Below are positions 33,491 to 45,679 of a stretch of DNA of 64,000 bases, piece by piece. Where the stretch lies: the NCBI GenBank assembly GCA_025093985.1, contig JACAAK010000005.1:2046001-2110000 (forward strand), in the 5' to 3' direction. Source of the DNA: Calvatia gigantea (lineage: Eukaryota; Basidiomycota; Agaricomycetes; Agaricales; Lycoperdaceae). The translations under genes were made by a program, and so were the position numbers. Position 1 is the first letter of the stretch; every line of letters starts with the position of its first letter. The notes below the pieces were generated by a model that saw only the letters and a list, made by a program, of their open reading frames with translations, made no database searches and was not told the origin of the DNA.

Positions 33491-36400
33491 GTGCTACCTC
33501 GAGAGTCAAAAAGCTTGTATCTAGGATATCAGACAAATTCTACATGATTCCTCAGAGAAGAAAGCATGAACTAAATCTAAAAGGAAAAATACAAACAGCC
33601 AGAAAGGAGATAATGGTCAACACCATTGTAGACTCAGGATGCACAACCAGCAGCATCAGTAAAAAATTAGTAGACAAAGAAAGGCTCCTGACCTGGAAAT
33701 TGGAACAGCAAATTTTGGTACTCAACGCAGATGGAACACCTAACCAAGGCGGAAGGGTAACAGAGACCACCACAATCAACATTGACATCCAGGGACATAA
33801 AGAACAAATCGAGGCCTCAGTTGTACAGCTACAAGACAGAGCAGAAGTCTTCCTAGGACATGATTGGCTAGTCAAACACAACCCAGAGGTAGACTGGAAT
33901 AATGGAGAAATCAAGTTCACCTGATGCCCTCCAGACTGCCAATTCCCCCATCAGAACATTCCTATCACTGAAAAATTATGAAGCATAACTACTACAGAAG
34001 ACCTATGGGAGGAAGAAGATGAACCAGACCCCACCAAACTGGAAGATCTACCAGACTATGTACAACTGTTCATGCACTTATTCAACAAAACGACATTTGA
34101 CAAACTCCCAGAGTGAACCGAATGGGACCACGAGATAGTCTTGATGGAAGATGCCCCAAAAGAAATAAGTGCAGGGACATATAACATAACAGTTAAAGAA
34201 CAGGACAAACTCAAGTCATTCATCAAGGAAAACCTAGAATCAGGATGAATATGGCCATTGAAATCCCCATATGCAGCACCGACATTCTTCATCCCAAAGA
34301 AAGATGGATCCAAAAGGCTAATCCAAGACTACAGGCAACTAAACAACGTAGTAATCAAAGACAAAACACCATTACCAAGAATCGGCAAAGTAATTGACAA
34401 GCTTGGAAAAGTGAAATACTTCAATAAGTTGGACATCATTTGGGGATACAACAATGTCAGGATCAAAGAAGGAGATGAGTGGAAGGCCGCATTCCTCACC
34501 AATGAAGGACTCTTCAAACCAATGGTCATGTATTTTGGCTTAAGCAACTCACCAGGAACATTCACCAGGATGATGACAAGCATTTTCCGTGACCTCTTAC
34601 AAAACGGAGACATCGTAAACTATATGGATGACTTTGCCATCCCAGGAGACACCAAAGAGCAACTAAAAGAGTGGACAATACGATTCCTAGAGCGAGTGGC
34701 CCAGTACAACTTATGCTTCAAGCGGACCAAGTGCATCTTCGATGCAGAAGAAATCCCAATGCTAGGAGTTCAGGTAGGACATGGATGAATTGAAATGGAG
34801 GAAGACAAAGTAAAGATGGTACAGGAATGGCCCAAACCCAAGAACACCAAAGGGGTGGAAAGGTTCCTGGGTTTCACAAACTACTATCAATGCTTTATCA
34901 AAAACTTCAGTACCATTGCGGGGCCCTTGAACAAACTCAAAGGAGCAGCAACATGGGAATGGACACAAGAGCACCAAGACTCATTCAACCGACTCAAGAA
35001 ATGTATCACCGAAGAACCTGTCCTAACATTACCACAAAGACATGGCCAATTCAGAGTAGAAGTTGACGCATCGGACTATGCGTTAGGAGGAGTCCTTTCA
35101 CAATTACAAGGAGACAAATGGCATCCAATCGCTTTCATATCATGGACATTGTCACTGGCAGAACGAAACTATGAAATATACGACAAGGAATTACTAGCCA
35201 TTGTCCACGCCCTGAAGGAATGGAGACACTACCTCCTGGATGCCAAAGAACAATTTGAAATCTGGACTGACCATGAAAACCTCAAGTACTATCAGGAACC
35301 ACAGAAACTAAACAGATGACAAGCACGGTGGTACCTACGGCTGCAAGACTATGACTTCACGCTACGACATGTACTGGGAAAAACAAACACAAAAGCCGAT
35401 CTGTTATCCTGAATCCACCAAATGCCAGAAGGACAAGAAGATAAACTAGTCACTATGATTTGAGAAAGCTGGCTACAGACAGAAGGCACAGACAGCACAG
35501 TACTCTTACGGGCAGAGTTGTTCATCAAACCTAACTTCCTAGAACAAATCTGAGGCCAAACCTGATGAGAAACAACGGTCCTAACTGAGCTACAGAAACA
35601 AGGATCCCAACTCACTGAGAATGGTGGAGTGATCTACAAACAGAATAGTGTATATGTCCCGCCCAACCAGAAACTACGAGAAGAAATCCTAATACAGTAC
35701 CATGACACCCTAAACACAGGACATCCGGGACAACACAGGATGACAGAACTGATCAGCTGAGACTACTGGTGGCCATCGATATAAAAGGATATAAAAAGAT
35801 ATATCTGAGGATGCCAAGCCTGCCAAAAAAACAAGTCAAGAACAAAGCTGCTCAAATCGCCACTACATCCCCTCCCAATACCAAATGGACCTTGGGAAGA
35901 AATCAGTGTCGACATGATCAGACCACTGCCGGAGTCTAATGGAAAAGATGCAATACTAGTCATCGTGGACCACTTCACAAAAATAATATGGCTCTCAGTG
36001 ACAACCATGGATGCGTCATCCAAAGACGTCACAAGGATATATCAAGACGAAATATGGAAGCTACATGGATTACCAAGGAAAGTACTTAGTGACCAAGGAC
36101 CTCAATTCACATCAGAATTCACCAAAGAGTTATTTAAAGGACTGGGCATTGAACAAAATCTATCAATGGCGTACCACCCACAAACAGATGGACAAACCAA
36201 ATGCATCAACAGGGAAGTAGAAACCTACATCCGCCTGTACTGCAACTATGACCAGAATGACTGGGCGGAATGGCTCCCCATCGCAGAATTTCAGTACAAT
36301 GACAAGCAATATAGAGGAACACAGGAGACACCATTCTTCCTAAACTATGGAAGAAATCCATGGAAAGGCAAGAACAAGCCAACAACGAACAATCCCACTG

Positions 36401-36993
36401 CTACAGCATTTCTGGAACAGCTACAGGCCACCCGAGACAATGCCTCATCAGCACTATGGACATACTAAGAAAAGATGAAACAGCAACATGACTGCAGTAG
36501 AACCCACATCAGTGCATATCAAACAGGAGATAAAGTATGGTTAGAGAACACCAATATCCATACCAATCAATCATCAAAGAAGCTAGGCCAAAAACAGTAT
36601 GGACCTTTCCTTATTAAGGAAAAAATAGGAGAAGCAGCATATCGGCTGACACTACCAGATGGATGGGCTATCCATGATGTATTCAATGAACAGCTCCTGA
36701 CACCAGTACACCAGGTGGAGTTCCTGAGTCAAAAACAACCATCAGTGCCCAACCCAGTGATCATCAACAATGAGGAAGAACATGAAGTAGAGGAGATCCA
36801 CGGACGACGAAAATAAGGAAGGGGATATCAATTCCTGGTCCACTGGAAGGGGTATGGCAATGAAGAAGATACATGGACAGTGGAGTCTAACTTGACAAAT
36901 GCAAAGGACGCCATAACAGACTACCTAAAAAGGCATCTGGAGGATACCCATAAAAGAGGGGGCAGAAAACACAAAAAAGCATCAAACAAGTAA
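33491..36993 (+). pseudogene. element III Pol (copy 1)
   Basis: Protease (IVDSGCTTSSISKKL, 33544-33924), RT (34258-34788, YMDD near 34621), RNase H (VDASDYALGGVLSQLQ, to 35319), integrase (core 35914-36468 with [20 protein letters not shown]) and chromodomain (about 36770-36950). Stops between the blocks (33922, 34114, 34246, 34786, 35317 and 36466) make it a pseudogene, but each domain is largely open. Confidence 0.88.
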
Positions 36994-37017
36994 CCCAGAC
37001 AAAGAAACTAAACAGAC

Positions 37018-38001
37018 ATGCCTGCCTCCCAACCTAACCACATCGCTATTGACTCCCTCGTTCACCCCACTCCTACCAGAATCTCCTCCCTCCCATTCCC
37101 TGAGCCAGGCAACAGCTGAGTGCCTGCTCCCCAAGGAATCTGCTACAACCTTGCAAAGACACCGTCCCCAGCACAAGGCCTCCTTGAAGCCCTGCTCAAG
37201 GATGTTGATAAAGCAACCAACAGCGAAATTGAGAACATCTCTGCCCAAAACCGACAATTAGTTGTAAACCAACACATCACCCTTGCTACCGCATGCATCA
37301 CCTTCACCGACATGTATGCAGGGTTCACCAACGCATCTTCCTCCACCAACCAGCACATCCCCGCCATCTTCCGAGCCCTAGACCAGTCTACCCTCACCCC
37401 CAGCAAATGGAATCGGGTCCAAGGACTTCAAAGCCAAATCGACTTAGGCCTCGAGGTCTTCAATCACCTCGACATCGCCAACATCTTCCTTGAACTTGCA
37501 GACATAGCTATGAAACTGCTCGGAAGAGATAAAACAAATGAAGACCCTGACATCAACACCCTAGTGGACAGAATTCACATCACCCTCTCTGAGCTGCATG
37601 ACACAGTTAATCCCTCCCCACCACCTCGTGCCAATACCCCCATGGACGAAGAAGTCATGGTCTTTATGAAGGAAGAAGTCAATGCCCTCCAATGCTTCAT
37701 AAAAACCATCACCCCACTGCAACTTGCATTGGTTTTTCTTCCTCCTGCAAGGTTCCACACTGTACTACCAGGACAAGAGAAGGACCAATGCTACTGGAAA
37801 TCGATAGTCAAGAACTACTGGGAGAACTCCACCACTACTGAGTTCCCCTTCAATGGCATCCCAGTCCCTATCCATCAAGACAGTCGCAGCCATTTGCCAG
37901 TCTTCTTTGCAAAATCAAACAGTGGAGAATTTCTCACCACATCCACCAAGAAGGCACTTGCCACTGCTGTGGTAAATGGAGATTTTGATGAAGCTTCCTG
38001 A
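37018..38001 (+). pseudogene. element III ORF3 (copy 1)
   Basis: 327 codons from MPASQPNHIA to DEAS, with a single premature TGA at 37117-37119 (GNS-stop-VPAPQG). From 37120 it is open for 293 codons, the best-preserved ORF3 in the window. It shares the layout of the element II ORF3 but differs at many residues (QGLQSQIDLGLEVFNHLDIA against HSLHNCVDLGLKVFKHLNIA), so the protein was conserved between diverged families. No domain was recognised. Confidence 0.82.
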
Positions 38002-38026
38002 GGCATGAAGCCTAACCGGGGGGTAT

Positions 38027-38333
38027 TGTTGTGAACTCTAGTCTATTCTCATATCAGCGCCGTACTTGTCTGTATTCCCTCCTAGCCATGTACCTGTTTC
38101 AGTTATCCTGTCTGCACAATCTCCGAGCTCTGACTCATAACTACTATACCATAGTCATTGGACATTTCATGTAGTTATCTCCATCCATTCAACTGGATGT
38201 TCCTTCTGTACTTAAGTGTACATATATACTCCTGTATTTGGTATGCTTAACCATTTAGTTCTTCTACCCTTACTTGCCCTCAAGACTTAGCCTAAGCTGC
38301 AACCTGAGGTCTTATCAGACTAAGGTCGTAACA
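38027..38333 (+). repeat. element III 3' LTR
   Basis: A 307-bp LTR after the CCGGGGGGTAT purine tract, ending CGTAACA and followed by the AATAT target duplication. Confidence 0.92.
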
Positions 38334-38338
38334 AATAT

Positions 38339-39523
38339 GAGGGACAATTCCACAAAATAACACAAAACAATGACACATAGAGAACACCAGAATAACTAGC
38401 TATCTTTGCTAAGAAGAGTAAAGCCAAGTTATACTGTAAAAAGCACAACTCGCGTCCCTTATCTAAGAAGTTAACAAGACACAGAACCTCAGGTACTCCC
38501 TAAGATTCACCCTTATCAAGTCAACGACCAGAAGCGCACTATCCTACACTTGTGATACTCCAAGTACCAGGGTGTAGTGATGCAATATGCTCTTAATCTA
38601 AGCTTACTTTGCAAGTAAGCCAAGGTCTTCTTCTTAGATTACAAAGGTCTCAACCTTAGCTCAAGTCACTTAGTCCAGTTAATCTCAAAAGAACTTATTA
38701 CTTTGCTTCACTCAGACACAATAGATTGCTTTTTACTGTGCTCTGAAGGCTGGGCAATGGCTAGTAGGTTTCTTGCCATGTCCGACACCTCAGAGGAAGT
38801 TTATATATTATTTGGGTGCTCGTTATGACAAGACAATGATTACACAACTAGGAACATATTATCAAGCAAGGTACAAACCAGTAGATTAGATCATGTGCCA
38901 AGAGAGCTACAACCTGTTAGATTAGTGAAACATTGGAAATACAGAAGGATTCTGGATATCTGTTTATTCCAGGCTGTGTTTTAGCCCATTCTCTGGGTCT
39001 GCATTCTTCTCTAAATATGTAGAACATCTAAGATTTCAGACATCATGTGAACTGTTCTCCTATGTGTCCCCGTGGATTGTATGTGAACATGTCCATACAC
39101 ATCACTAGTGCTGAGTGACATTCATTAATCTAACAATAGTGGCATTTCCTTGTGAGCACACTGATCATCCTTTTAGATTAAGTGTGTTGGACTTATTTCC
39201 CGAGTCTAGGCTCATTGGAGGGGTTCTATAGCTCTGTATAGATGCATTGGAATGGTTTTACTGCCTGGTCTGGCTGGAATCACGACTGGTCATATGGTAC
39301 ACTGTTAGAATTGCTTTTTGTTCAGCACAGTAGTCATCCTGTAGCTGCCACTATCCATTATCAATGGTCATAGTGTTCTACAGTGATCAAGTACTCTTTT
39401 ATTATACTGTTGGGCTCTTAGATTAGGTCATACTACTACAGGAAGGTTCAATGCAATCATTAGATTAGGCTTGTATGCCTTAGATTAGTGATTTTCATGT
39501 GTGAAAATGGCTTTGCCATTACA
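38339..39523 (-). repeat. old element I solo LTR, right part
   Basis: The remainder of the LTR begun at 31869. With the left part it totals 1306 bp, nearly the full LTR length. Almost every CpG of the younger LTRs is TpG or CpA here, making it the most decayed element I LTR in the window. It ends TTACA, followed by CCAC. Confidence 0.88.
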
Positions 39524-39786
39524 CCACTTCTTCCAGATTAGTAGCCACTGGCAGTAATGCCACTCTACTCACATCGCACATTACTGTGCCCAAGCCTGAA
39601 CACTATTGCTGACCTTCAGTGAAAGCTAAGGTCACCACACTGAAAAAGTGGGATGAATGTCTCAATACAACTTCTTCATTGAGCAAGAGTTTGGAGGAGA
39701 TATAGAAGTGATTCAACTTGATGGAGGTCAATGCCCCAATAGGCCCCTCCATTGTTATAAGAGAGAAAGATACAATTGCATGGCTG
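39524..39786 (+). pseudogene. decayed ORF remnant, right part
   Basis: Follows on from 31486-31868 if the LTR is removed. It encodes fragments such as LVATGSNATLLTSHITVPKP and KVTTLKKWDECLN between stops. Unassigned. It ends at the element II LTR of copy B. Confidence 0.35.
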
Positions 39787-40093
39787 TGTTATGGATTTCT
39801 ACTGATCATATCATGTTCCATGCTTGTCTGCATTTCTATACTGCCAGTACATCGGTTTCACTTATTCCTGTTGAGTGATCTCCAGTTATAACTCAAACTA
39901 ACTACTATGCCTACCTTGCTGGATGTTTCATGTAGTTACCCCATCCATTCAACTGGATAACTCTCAGTATTTAAGTGTACATATACCTACTGTATTCGGT
40001 ATGCTTAACCATCTCTTGTTCTCCTCCCCATACTCACCCTCAAGTCTTAGCCTAAGTTGCAACCTAAGGTTTACTCAGACTAAGGTTGTAACA
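39787..40093 (+). repeat. element II 5' LTR, copy B
   Basis: 307-bp LTR from TGTTATGG to TGTAACA. It is followed by a TGGTTAAGCAT primer-binding site. Confidence 0.9.
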
Positions 40094-40173
40094 TTTGGTT
40101 AAGCATCCCCACCTCACCTTGCAAGGAGTAGGCTGAAACAGGCCTAAACAAAAGATAGCCCAGGAGCTAGTAT

Positions 40174-41298
40174 ATGAGCTCAAACCCAGACAAATACAGA
40201 GAACTGAATCTCAAAGTCACTGACAACAAATCTGAAACATCAGACAAAGAAGAAACAGGGAACCCCAAAGTACCTGAAGAACCAACTGGAGAAACACATG
40301 ATGAACCCAGAGTAAATCCAGCAGAAGAAGAAGTATTATCAGAACTTCTAAATAAGCTTGACCTAGCAGAGGAAGAGTTAGTCCATCAGGAGAAATCAGA
40401 CGAATTAAGCTCAGAGGAAACAGAATTAGAAACCGACTCCGATATGACCGACAATGCAGTAGTACCCACAACAGTGCCCAGTGGGAAAAGCTTAGTGCCA
40501 GACCTGGGTTTTTTCAATAGAACCCACACCAAATTTGACGACTGGTAGAGAGCAATGACGCTCTTCATGAAGTTCAACAAAATAGTCTCAGTGGATGACA
40601 AAGCCATAGCAGTCTTAGCCAGACTGAGAGGAGGAACAGCAGGAGCCTACACGGCAATGAAGGCCCCACAAATCTTAGATGGAGAGGACTCAGTGGACTA
40701 GAAAGCATTTTCCGAAGACTTTAGGAAAACCTTCTCTGACAACACCTCGAATAGCAAAGCAGAGTGGCAAGTCGAGAAGTTCAAACAGGGAAACAAAAAT
40801 ACAGCAGACTTCCTAATCAAATTCCAAGTCCTAAAAAGCAAGGCAAAAATAGATAATAAACATGCAATATTCCTACTTAAGAAAAATGCCAGACAAGACA
40901 TCATCCACACTATCACAGGCTACCCACCTAGTGCCAGGCCAGACACCTATGTAGAATGGACAGAAGCCATCCTTGCCGTAGGACAGGGATATAAAGCATC
41001 AGAATACTGAGAAGATAAGAAAACCAATACTGGAACAACCTACAGAGAAATGGGAGAACCAATGGAGATAGGAAGCTGATGCCACATTTTCAATGCTGAA
41101 GGAAAACCTAAATGTTATAATTGCGGCATATTCGGACATATGGCCAAAGATTGCAAGAAACCCAAGGGGTTGACTTGCTACAACTATGGGAAAACAGGCC
41201 ACATAGCAAAGGCCTGCACTGCACCAAAGAAGATACAGGTCTGAGGAGTAGAAGAAGTTGATGAAGAAAAGAAGGTTTTTTCTGAAGACTCCGAGTAG
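40174..41298 (+). pseudogene. element II Gag, copy B
   Basis: The same 374-codon frame as copy A1, with stops at 40546 (TAG for TGG), 40699, 41008, 41077 and 41242. The second zinc knuckle is damaged ([14 protein letters not shown], Cys to Tyr). The end reads GACTCCGAGTAG, which keeps the -1 pol frame open where other copies have an extra TGA. Confidence 0.87.
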
Positions 41299-43366
41299 GT
41301 GCTACCTCAAGAGTCAGAAAGCTTGTATCTAGGATATCAGACAAATTCTACACAATTCCTCAGAGAAGAAAGTGTGAACTAAACCTAAAAGGGAAAATAC
41401 AAATGATGAAAAAAGAGATAACAGTGGACACAATCATCGACTCAGGATGCATAACCAGCAGCATCAGCAAAAGACTAGTAGACAAGGAAAAACTTCCAAC
41501 TCAAAAATTGGAACAACAAATCTTGGTATTAAACACAGACAGAACACCAAACTAGGGTGGAAAAGTAATGGAAACAGCCACAATCGACATAGATATCCAC
41601 AGACACAAAGAACGAATTGAAGCATCAGTTGTACAGCTACAAGACCATGCAGAAGTCTTCCTGGGACATGACTGGTTGGTCAAACATAACCTGGAAATAG
41701 ATTGGAATAATAGAGAAATCAAGTTCATCTGGTGTCCACCAAACTGTCAATTCCCCCACTGAAACATCTCCATCACAGAAAAAATATGGAGTATGGCCAC
41801 TACAGAAGATTTATGGGAAGAAGAAGATAAACCAGACCCAACTAAACTGGAAGACTTACCAGACTATGTACAACTGTTCACATACCTGTTCAACAAAACA
41901 ACATTTGACAAACTCCCAGAACGAACTGAATGGGATCATGAAATAATCCTAATGGAGGATGCCCTGAAGGAAATAAGCACAGGAACATACAACATGACAG
42001 TCAAAGAACAGGATGAACTCAAAACATTCATCAAAGAAAACCTAGAATCAGGATGAATACAACCATCAAAATCCCCATATGCAGTGCCAACCTCCTTTAT
42101 CCCTAAGAAGGATGGATCTAAGAGATTGATCCAAGACTATAGATGATTAAACAACATAGTAATCAAGGACAAGACACCACTGCCAAGAATCGGTGAGGTA
42201 ATTGACAAGCTTGGAAAGGCCAAATATTTCAATAAACTCAACATCATCTGGGGATATAACAACGTCAGGATCAAGGAAGGAGACGAATGGAAAGTGGCAT
42301 TCCTCACCAACAAAGGGCTTTTCGAGCCAACAGTCATGTATTTTGGACTCAGCAACTCACCAGGGACCTTCTCCAGAATGATGACAAGCATCTTCCATGA
42401 CCTATTGCAAAATGGAGATATTGTGAACTATATGGATGACTTTGCCATTCCCGGTGACTCCAAGGAACAACTAAGAGAACAGACAGTATGGTTCCTGGAA
42501 CACGCAGCACAATACAACCTATGTTTCAAACGAACCAAATACATTTTCAATGTAGAAGAAATCCCTATGCTAGGAGTCAAAGTAGGACATGGGCGAATTG
42601 AAATGGAGGAAGAGAAAGTCAAATCAGTACGAGACTGGCCAGAGCCAAAAAATACAAAAGGGGTAGAAAGGTTCCTGGGTTTTGCCAACTATTATTAATG
42701 TTTCATCAAAAACTTCAGCAAAATCACAGGACCACTAAACAAACTCAAGGGAGCATCCACATGGGAATGGAATCAAGAGCACCAGGCAGCCTTTGATTGC
42801 CTTAAAAGGTGCATCACTGAAGAACCCATGTTAACCCTACCACAAAGACAAGGACAGTTCAGGGTAGAAGTCAATGTATCAGACTATGTATTAGGAGGCA
42901 TGTTATCATAATTACAGGAGGACAAATGGCACCCAATCGCCTTCACATCATGAATGCTATTACTGGCAGAGCGAAACTATGAAATATATGACAAAGAGCT
43001 GCTGGCCATCATCCATGCCCTGAAGGAGTGGAGACATTACCTGCTAGATACTGAAGAAAAATTTGAAATCTGGACCGACCACAAAAATTTAAAATACTAC
43101 TGAAAACCACAAAAACTGAATAGATGACAAGCTCGATGGTACCTATGCTTACAGGACTACGACTTCACACTGTGACATGTACCCAGAAAAACAAACACAA
43201 AGGCCGACCTATTGTCCTGAATCTACCAAATACTAGAAGGACAAGAAGACAAACTAGTTACCATGATCCAAGAAAGTTGGCTGCAAACAGGAAACACAGA
43301 CAATACAGTACTCTTACAAGCAGAATTGTTCCTCAAGCCAATATTCCTAGAATGGATCTGGAACAA
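41299..43366 (+). pseudogene. element II Pol, copy B, C-terminally deleted
   Basis: Protease, RT (YMDD near 42430; 42294-42698 open) and RNase H are recognisable. Integrase is cut in its N-terminal part and joined to ORF3, removing the core, GPF/Y and chromodomain. Stops occur throughout. Confidence 0.85.
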
Positions 43367-44335
43367 GCCAACTGTATCACTATTCGTTCCCTTGTCCACC
43401 CCAACCCAACCACAATCTCCTCTGTCCCCCTTCCAGAGCTAGGCAACAGCCAAGTACCTACCCCTCAAGGCATTCGTTACAACCTCGCCACCACACCATC
43501 CCCAGCACAGGGACTTCTTGAATCCCTACTAAAAGACATTGACAAGGCCACTAACAACGAAATAGAAACCATCACCACCCAAAATAAATGGCTAGTTGTC
43601 AATAGGCACATTGTCCTCACCACCGCATGCATCACCTTCACTGACATGTATGCAGGGTTCACCAACGCATCCTCATCCACCAATCAATACATTCCTGCCA
43701 TCTTCTGAGCCCTAGAACAATCCATGCTCACACCTAGCAAACAAGACTGCATCCACAGTCTCCACAACTGTGTTGACCTTGGATTAAAAGTATTCAAACA
43801 CCTCAACATCGCCAACATCTTCCTGGAACTTGCCAATGTGGCCATGAACCTACTTAGGCACAATAAGACCACTGAAGATCCAGAAATTGATGCCCTCATT
43901 GACAAGATCCACAGCACCCTTTCCGAGCTCCACACCATGATTAACCCCACACCACCAACCCAATCTGACACACCCATGGACAAAGAAACAACCATCTCCA
44001 TGAAGGAAGAAGTCAACTCACTCTGCCACTTCATAAAAACAATCACTCTGCCACAACTTGTATTGGTTTTTCTCCCTCCTGCAAGATTCTGCACTGTGTT
44101 ACCAGGACAAGAAAAAGACCAACACTACTGGAAATCAATAGTCAAGAACTATTGGGACAACTCCACCACAACTGACTTCCCATTCAACGGTGTCCCAGTC
44201 CCTATCTGTCAGGACGGTCAAAGCCACTTGCCCATCTTCTTCACACATTTAAACAATGGAAAGTACCTCATCAGAGCCACCAAGAAAGCCCTTACCTCTG
44301 CTGTAGTCAATGGCGACTTTGACAAAGCTTCCTGA
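43367..44335 (+). pseudogene. chromovirus ORF3, copy B, N-terminally fused
   Basis: Lacks only the first few codons, since the deletion joint falls near SQANCITIRS. One premature TGA (43706-43708; CGA in the intact form). The rest is open and nearly identical to copy A2, ending DKAS-stop. Confidence 0.82.
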
Positions 44336-44352
44336 GGCATGAAGCCAAATTG

Positions 44353-44658
44353 TGTTACGACCTTAGTCTGATAAGACCTCAGGTTGCAGCTTAGGCTAAG
44401 TCTTGAGGACAAGTAAGGGGAGAAAAACTAGGTGGTTAAGTGTACCAAATACAGGAGTGTGTATGTACACTTAAATACAGCAAGCATCCAGTTGAATGGA
44501 TAGAGGTACTACATGAAATGTCTGATGATAATGGCGTGGTAATACTATGAGTCAATACTCAGAGATTGCTGGGCCAGAATAGATGGAACAGGCATGATGC
44601 ACAAAGAGGGAATGTAGACAAGTACAGATCAGACAGGAATAGTTGAAAGTTCACAACA
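44353..44658 (-). repeat. element III 3' LTR, copy 2
   Basis: 306-bp LTR, reading TGTTGTGAACTTTCAACTAT on the minus strand and ending CGTAACA at 44353. Confidence 0.9.
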
Positions 44659-44679
44659 TTACCCTCCACTCAGGCTTCA

Positions 44680-45665
44680 TGCCTCAGGAAGCTTGTCAAA
44701 GTCTCCATTTACTACGGCGGCAGTGAGTGCTTTCTTGGTGGATGTGATGAGGAATTCCCCATTGTTTGATTTTGCAAAGAAAACTGGCAAATGACTGTGA
44801 CCGTCTTGACAGATAGGGACTGGGATGCCATTGAAGGGGAACTCGGTGGTGGTGGAGCTTTTCCAGTAATTCTTGACTATCAATTTCCAGTAACATTGGT
44901 CTTTCTCTTGTCCTGGTAGTATGGTGTGGAACCTTGTGGGTGGAAGAAAAACCAATGCAAGTTGCAGTGGGGTGATGGTTTTTATGAAGCGTCAGAGGGC
45001 ATTGACTTCTTCCTTCATGGAGACTGTGACTTCTTCATCCATGGGGGTATTGGCACGAGATGGCAGGGAAGGATTAACTGTGTCATGCAGTTCGGAGAGT
45101 GTGATGTGAATTCTGTCAACCAAGGTGTTGATGTCAGATCTTTGTTTGTTTTGTCTCTTCTGAGCAACTTCATGGCTACATCTGCAAGTTTGAGGAAGAT
45201 GTTGGCAATGTCAAGGTGATTGAAGACTTCAAGGCCCAAGTCAATTTGGCTTTGAAGTCCTTGGACCCAATTCCGTTCGCTGGGGGTAAGGGTAGACTGG
45301 TCTAGGGCTCAGAAGATGGCGGGGATGTGCTGGTTGGTGGAGGAAGATGCGTTGGTGAACCCTGCATACATGTCGGTGAAGGTGATGCATGCGGTAGCAA
45401 GGGTGATGTGTTGGTTTACAACTAATTGTCGGTTTTGGGCAGAGATGTTCTCGATTTCACTGTTGGTTGCTTTATCAACATTCTTGAGCAGGGCTTCAAG
45501 GAGGCCTTGTGCTGGGGATGGTGTTTTTGCAAGGTTATAGCGGATTCCTTGGGGAGCAGGTGCTTAGCTGTTGCCTGGTTTGGGGAATGGGAGGGAGGAG
45601 ATTCTGGTAGGAGTGGGGTGGACGAGGGAGTCAATAGCGATGCGGTTAGGCTGGGAGGCAGGCAT
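44680..45665 (-). pseudogene. element III ORF3, copy 2
   Basis: Starts MPASQPNRIA (45665). It carries stops near 45566 and 45308, a frameshift near 45110 and a one-base loss at the last codons (GDFDKLPE instead of GDFDEAS). The conserved C-terminal block (MVFLPPTRFHTILPGQEKDQ) is open. Confidence 0.8.
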
Positions 45666-45679
45666 GTCTGTTCAGTTTC

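Larger units (their letters stand above)
31990..38333 (+). mobile_element. element III chromovirus, copy 1
   Basis: A 6344-bp Ty3/gypsy chromovirus with LTRs 31990-32297 and 38027-38333 and a perfect 5-bp target duplication AATAT (31985-31989 and 38334-38338). Its insertion split an element I LTR. It holds gag, pol with chromodomain, and ORF3, all with stops or indels. The self-primer pair is TGGTTAAGCAT (32300-32310) with ACACTTAACCA (32207-32217). Confidence 0.93.

Noticed and set aside
37018..38001. ORF3 as an envelope gene
   Set aside because: No signal peptide, hydrophobic membrane anchor or furin-like site was seen, so the name would be unsupported.
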